From CAZXMB01 sp964641715 (GTDB taxonomy: Bacteria > Desulfobacterota > BSN033 > UBA1163), in NCBI GenBank assembly GCA_964641715.1, contig CAZXMB010000179.1, forward strand, positions 1-6,046: a DNA stretch of 6,046 bases. Direction: 5' to 3'. Of this stretch, positions 6,023 through 6,046 are shown piece by piece. The notes beneath the pieces are model-generated. The model made no database searches. It had not been told where the DNA came from and saw only the letters and a list, made by a program, of their open reading frames with translations. A program made the position numbers and the translations under genes. Each line of letters opens with the position of its first letter. Positions within the stretch are counted from its first letter, which is position 1.

Positions 6023-6046
6023 AAAAAGAAATTTTTGACATTCCTT

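Noticed and set aside
5841..6041. A 66-codon minus-strand frame containing CHCEERSGCEAK
   Set aside because: The frame runs along the inverted-repeat element; CHCEERS-type peptides are a known artefact of this intergenic repeat and not a protein family.

Overview
The window looks like a piece of an environmental, probably anaerobic, bacterium. Three kinds of intergenic repeat resemble those common in metagenome-derived genomes of the Desulfobacterota/Nitrospirota sort: the type that reads as a spurious CHCEERS peptide, runs of AATGTCAAA/CAAAGTTCAAAT, and a CCCCTTT...AAAGGGG hairpin unit. No ribosomal RNA or other marker gene is present, so the taxonomy is only a guess.

Left edge (1-290): the last codons of one gene overlap, by ATGA, the start of a PIN-domain-like toxin reading frame that stops after 17 codons. 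It is followed by two related GC-rich hairpins (101-143 and 170-198), the second with a terminator-like T run. A plausible sigma70 promoter (242-270) then leads into the first intact gene.

Plus strand (291-3226): a 317-residue NYN nuclease-fold protein with a C-terminal OST-HTH/LOTUS domain and a basic, proline-rich tail (likely RNA-related) is followed, after a 128-base gap, by a 617-residue exported beta-propeller-like protein built from repeated [FYW]DP and DGxIY motifs.

Minus strand (5772 down to 3210): a convergent gene set reads pxpB, pxpC, then a metallo-beta-lactamase-fold hydrolase of the N-acyl homoserine lactonase type. PxpB and PxpC are two subunits of the ATP-dependent 5-oxoprolinase. 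The third, PxpA, is not in the window, and its usual neighbourhood is shared here with the lactonase-like enzyme. The propeller and hydrolase genes overlap tail to tail by 17 bases.

Right edge (5773-6046): no gene is supported. The stretch is a nested inverted-repeat element, MITE-like, with 15-bp perfect arms at 5842-5856 and 6008-6022. It lies directly against the pxpB start, so the 5' leader of the pxp gene set is made of repeat DNA. A smaller hairpin repeat also sits between pxpB and pxpC.

No clear new defence or mobile system is visible. The points most worth a second look are the lactonase-like protein with an unusual residue at the expected catalytic tyrosine, the broken PIN gene beside covarying hairpins, and the repeat element driving into pxpB.
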